From Paralvinella palmiformis (lineage: Eukaryota; Annelida; Polychaeta; Terebellida; Alvinellidae), in assembly GCA_025642065.1 (NCBI GenBank), contig JAODUP010000032.1, positions 988,501 through 1,052,500 on the forward strand: a stretch of DNA of 64,000 nucleotides, in the 5' to 3' direction. A model generated the notes under the pieces. That model saw only the letters and a program-made list of their open reading frames with translations, was not told the DNA's origin and did not search any database. Within the stretch, counting starts at the first letter, position 1; each line of letters begins with the position of its first letter. Shown here one piece after another: positions 62,060 through 64,000 of this stretch. The translations under genes and the position numbers were made by a program.

Positions 62060-64000
62060 TGATGTGTACTACAGTCTGGTGTACTCGGTGCAGGTGTAGA
62101 ATCACACACAACAATGGGCTGTGGCTGTGTAGACTTCAAAGGAGAACCCAGAGTTTCAGTTGATTAAGTCTCAACATTTGCAATTTCCAACAAGAACAAT
62201 GGAGGAGTCGAACCGTCAGGTAGTACTTGATGTTTCATCTTTGCATGAAGTGCAACCAATTCGCTCATAGGTTGGTTGCACACACGGCGCAGATGATCTT
62301 GATGTCGTCTCACGACATGTCCAGCAGACTGTTGGGCTGTGAACGATACTTGACCTGTGCGTTGGATAATTTCGCCAGGTAATCATGTTGGTCCAAGCGC
62401 GATGTTACATACTAACACATTATCACCCGGGTCAATTCTTCGATCTTTAGAGTGTTGATCTTGACGCACCTTTTGCCTTCTCTGCTTCTCTTCCATCCTA
62501 GCTCTTGTGTTCGGGTGAATGAAGCCAAGTATTGACTTTGGAGGTCAACGAAGCAACATTTCAGCAAGTGAACAATTCGTCGGTGGATATGGTGTTAGCT
62601 GATAATTTGCAAGCAATCATATCAAGCACAACTGCAATGGGGCAGGTTGCATGTGTTTCATTGCTTCCAAGTAGGATTGAACTGTTCTATATGGTAAGCT
62701 ATTCGTTAATGGATGATAGGGTGCGGCGAATATATACCATATTCCATTGGCGAATGTGAATTCAGTCACTTGTGAGCATCGGGCCGTTGTCACTCACAAT
62801 ACAATCTAGCAGACCATGAGTGGCGAATCAACATCTTAGTCTCTCATCTGTGTTTCGGCTCGTTATATTCTGCATCTAGAACACCTCTAACCATTTGGTG
62901 TGCAAATCCACAACCACTAGGAACATGCGTCCCATGAAAGGACCCGCAAAGTATAATTGCAATTTCCTCCATGGATTTGCTGTATACTCCCACGGATGCA
63001 GTGGTGCCTTTGTTGGATCAGCTTGATTTACCTGACATGAATGATCGTGTTTTACCATCGTCTCTAGATCCATACCTATGGATGGCCACCACACATAATA
63101 TCTTCATTCGCGAAATGCCAGGGTGTGTCTCATCCAATTCTTCCATCAACATGGAACGATGGACTGTGGGTACAATGACTCTTGTACCCCACAGGATACA
63201 TCCATCTTCGCAAGACATTTCATGTCTTCGCCTGCAGAATAGCATAAATGTCTGTCACAAGACCTTCCTCCAGGTATTATAGTAGGTTTAGGACAGGTTC
63301 TAAGACTGGAACCTCCATCGTTTCTTTCAGTGACAGTCTGATCAACGCATCTGCACTCGCAATGCTTGTTCCATATCGATACACGAATTCATATTCGTAG
63401 ATTTACACGAGAAGGGCCCACTTCTGCAAACGAGCAGAGCAGTATTTTGGAAGTGGTTTCAACTATCCTAGCAGACCCAAGAGTGGTTTGTGGTCCATGT
63501 AGATCTTGAAATGTCGACCCCCACAGATACTTGTGAAATTTACACACACCGCAGATAATTGCTAGTGTCTACTTTTCATCCTGAGAATAATTCCTTTCTA
63601 GCAGTTTCATGGTTCTGGAATTGATGCTCTCCATCCTCAATTTAATTAGTCAGAACTGCACCAATGCCGTACGACGATGCGTCACAAGTCAGAAATATTG
63701 GCTTATGCACATCATAATGTGTCAGGACTGTGGTTTCCGCAGAAGCTTCTTTGCCTCGTTGAATGCTCGCTCTTGGTTATTACCCCATCTGAAGACCTGG
63801 CCTATCTTTAGTAGTTGGTGTAGAGGTTGAAGGATCGTAGCTAAATGATGTAGAACTCGCAGGTAGAAGGTCAGCATCCCAATGACTGACTTGACCTGTG
63901 TGACATTTGAGGGTGTGGATTCCTCACAACAACCGCTCTGACTCTTCTCTATGGTTTTGTGATTAGATGAGCTAGATATTCCACAGCCTCAACACCAAAA
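62060..64000 (-). pseudogene. Ty3/gypsy pol remnant: RNase H, integrase
   Basis: Minus-strand segments in standard gypsy order. RNase H start: VLTHYDVHKPIFLTCDASSY and GIGAVL (about 63715-63640; first catalytic Asp visible). Integrase zinc finger and preceding part: TVHRSMLMEELDETHPGISR (about 63160) and MWWPSIGMDLETMV, then CQVNQADPTKAPLHPWEYTA (63094-62990). Core: PWRKLQLYFAGPFMGRMFLV, VVDLHTKWLEVF (first Asp in VVVDLHTKW), then EYNEPKHR. Beyond that only weak traces to about 62060. Numerous frameshifts and stops. The RT part lies beyond the window edge. Type resembles K02A2.6-like gypsy proteins. Confidence 0.8.

Overview
This is a window of animal nuclear DNA. It is AT-rich, has no prokaryotic gene organisation, carries long (AT)n, (CA)n, (GATA)n and (GACA)n microsatellites, and is full of decayed transposable elements. 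Intron-containing genes, tRNA-headed SINEs whose tails resemble those seen in lophotrochozoans, and the mix of L2-like and CR1/Jockey-type LINEs and Ty3/gypsy elements suggest a marine invertebrate, most likely a mollusc. The phylum is an inference.

The only convincing host genes are three paralogues of a Golgi-type nucleotide-diphospho-sugar glycosyltransferase (PF03407-like): copy 1 at 32060-33816 (+), copy 2 at 40436-42182 (+, one-base frameshift) and copy 3 at 50563-52322 (-). Each appears to have a tiny first coding exon (4, 31 and 28 coding bases), a phase-1 intron of about 150-190 bp, and one long exon holding the rest of the protein. They share homologous upstream DNA. A fourth copy of the upstream DNA, without a gene, lies at 57177-58895 and breaks off at an (AT)n tract.

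Layout: 1-4200, palindromic repeat clusters and a Ty3/gypsy 3' end with a chromodomain. 4200-8200, mostly featureless, then a dispersed repeat called family A here. 8200-11770, an L2-like LINE with an ORF1 zinc finger and a decayed ORF2. 12180-12540, a broken NADAR (YbiA-like) domain. 13887-14065, a SINE. 14790-17650 (-), a decayed protein of a multicopy invertebrate family with a cysteine-rich CXC-like tail, abutted by family A. 18900-22800, microsatellites. 23390-29530, two related LINE remnants, one with an ORF1 carrying an RRM-like and an IMPACT/YigZ-like domain. 29740-31520, a Ty3/gypsy pol fragment in which integrase precedes reverse transcriptase (Gmr1-like order). 31545-42280, glycosyltransferase copies 1 and 2, separated by Penelope-like, gypsy, L2/CR1 and Tc1 fragments and a minisatellite. 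43100-45000, a duplicated block and a hAT-like transposase remnant. 46300-48500, more microsatellite, family A and a 19-bp minisatellite. 50560-58900, copy 3, its duplicated upstream DNA, family A copies and a solo LTR. 61560-64000 (-), a Ty3/gypsy remnant with a SINE inserted in its LTR.

Apart from the glycosyltransferases, every recognisable coding segment is interrupted. The window reads as a tandem/inverted gene family embedded in a graveyard of nested transposons, with several duplication edges at (AT)n tracts.
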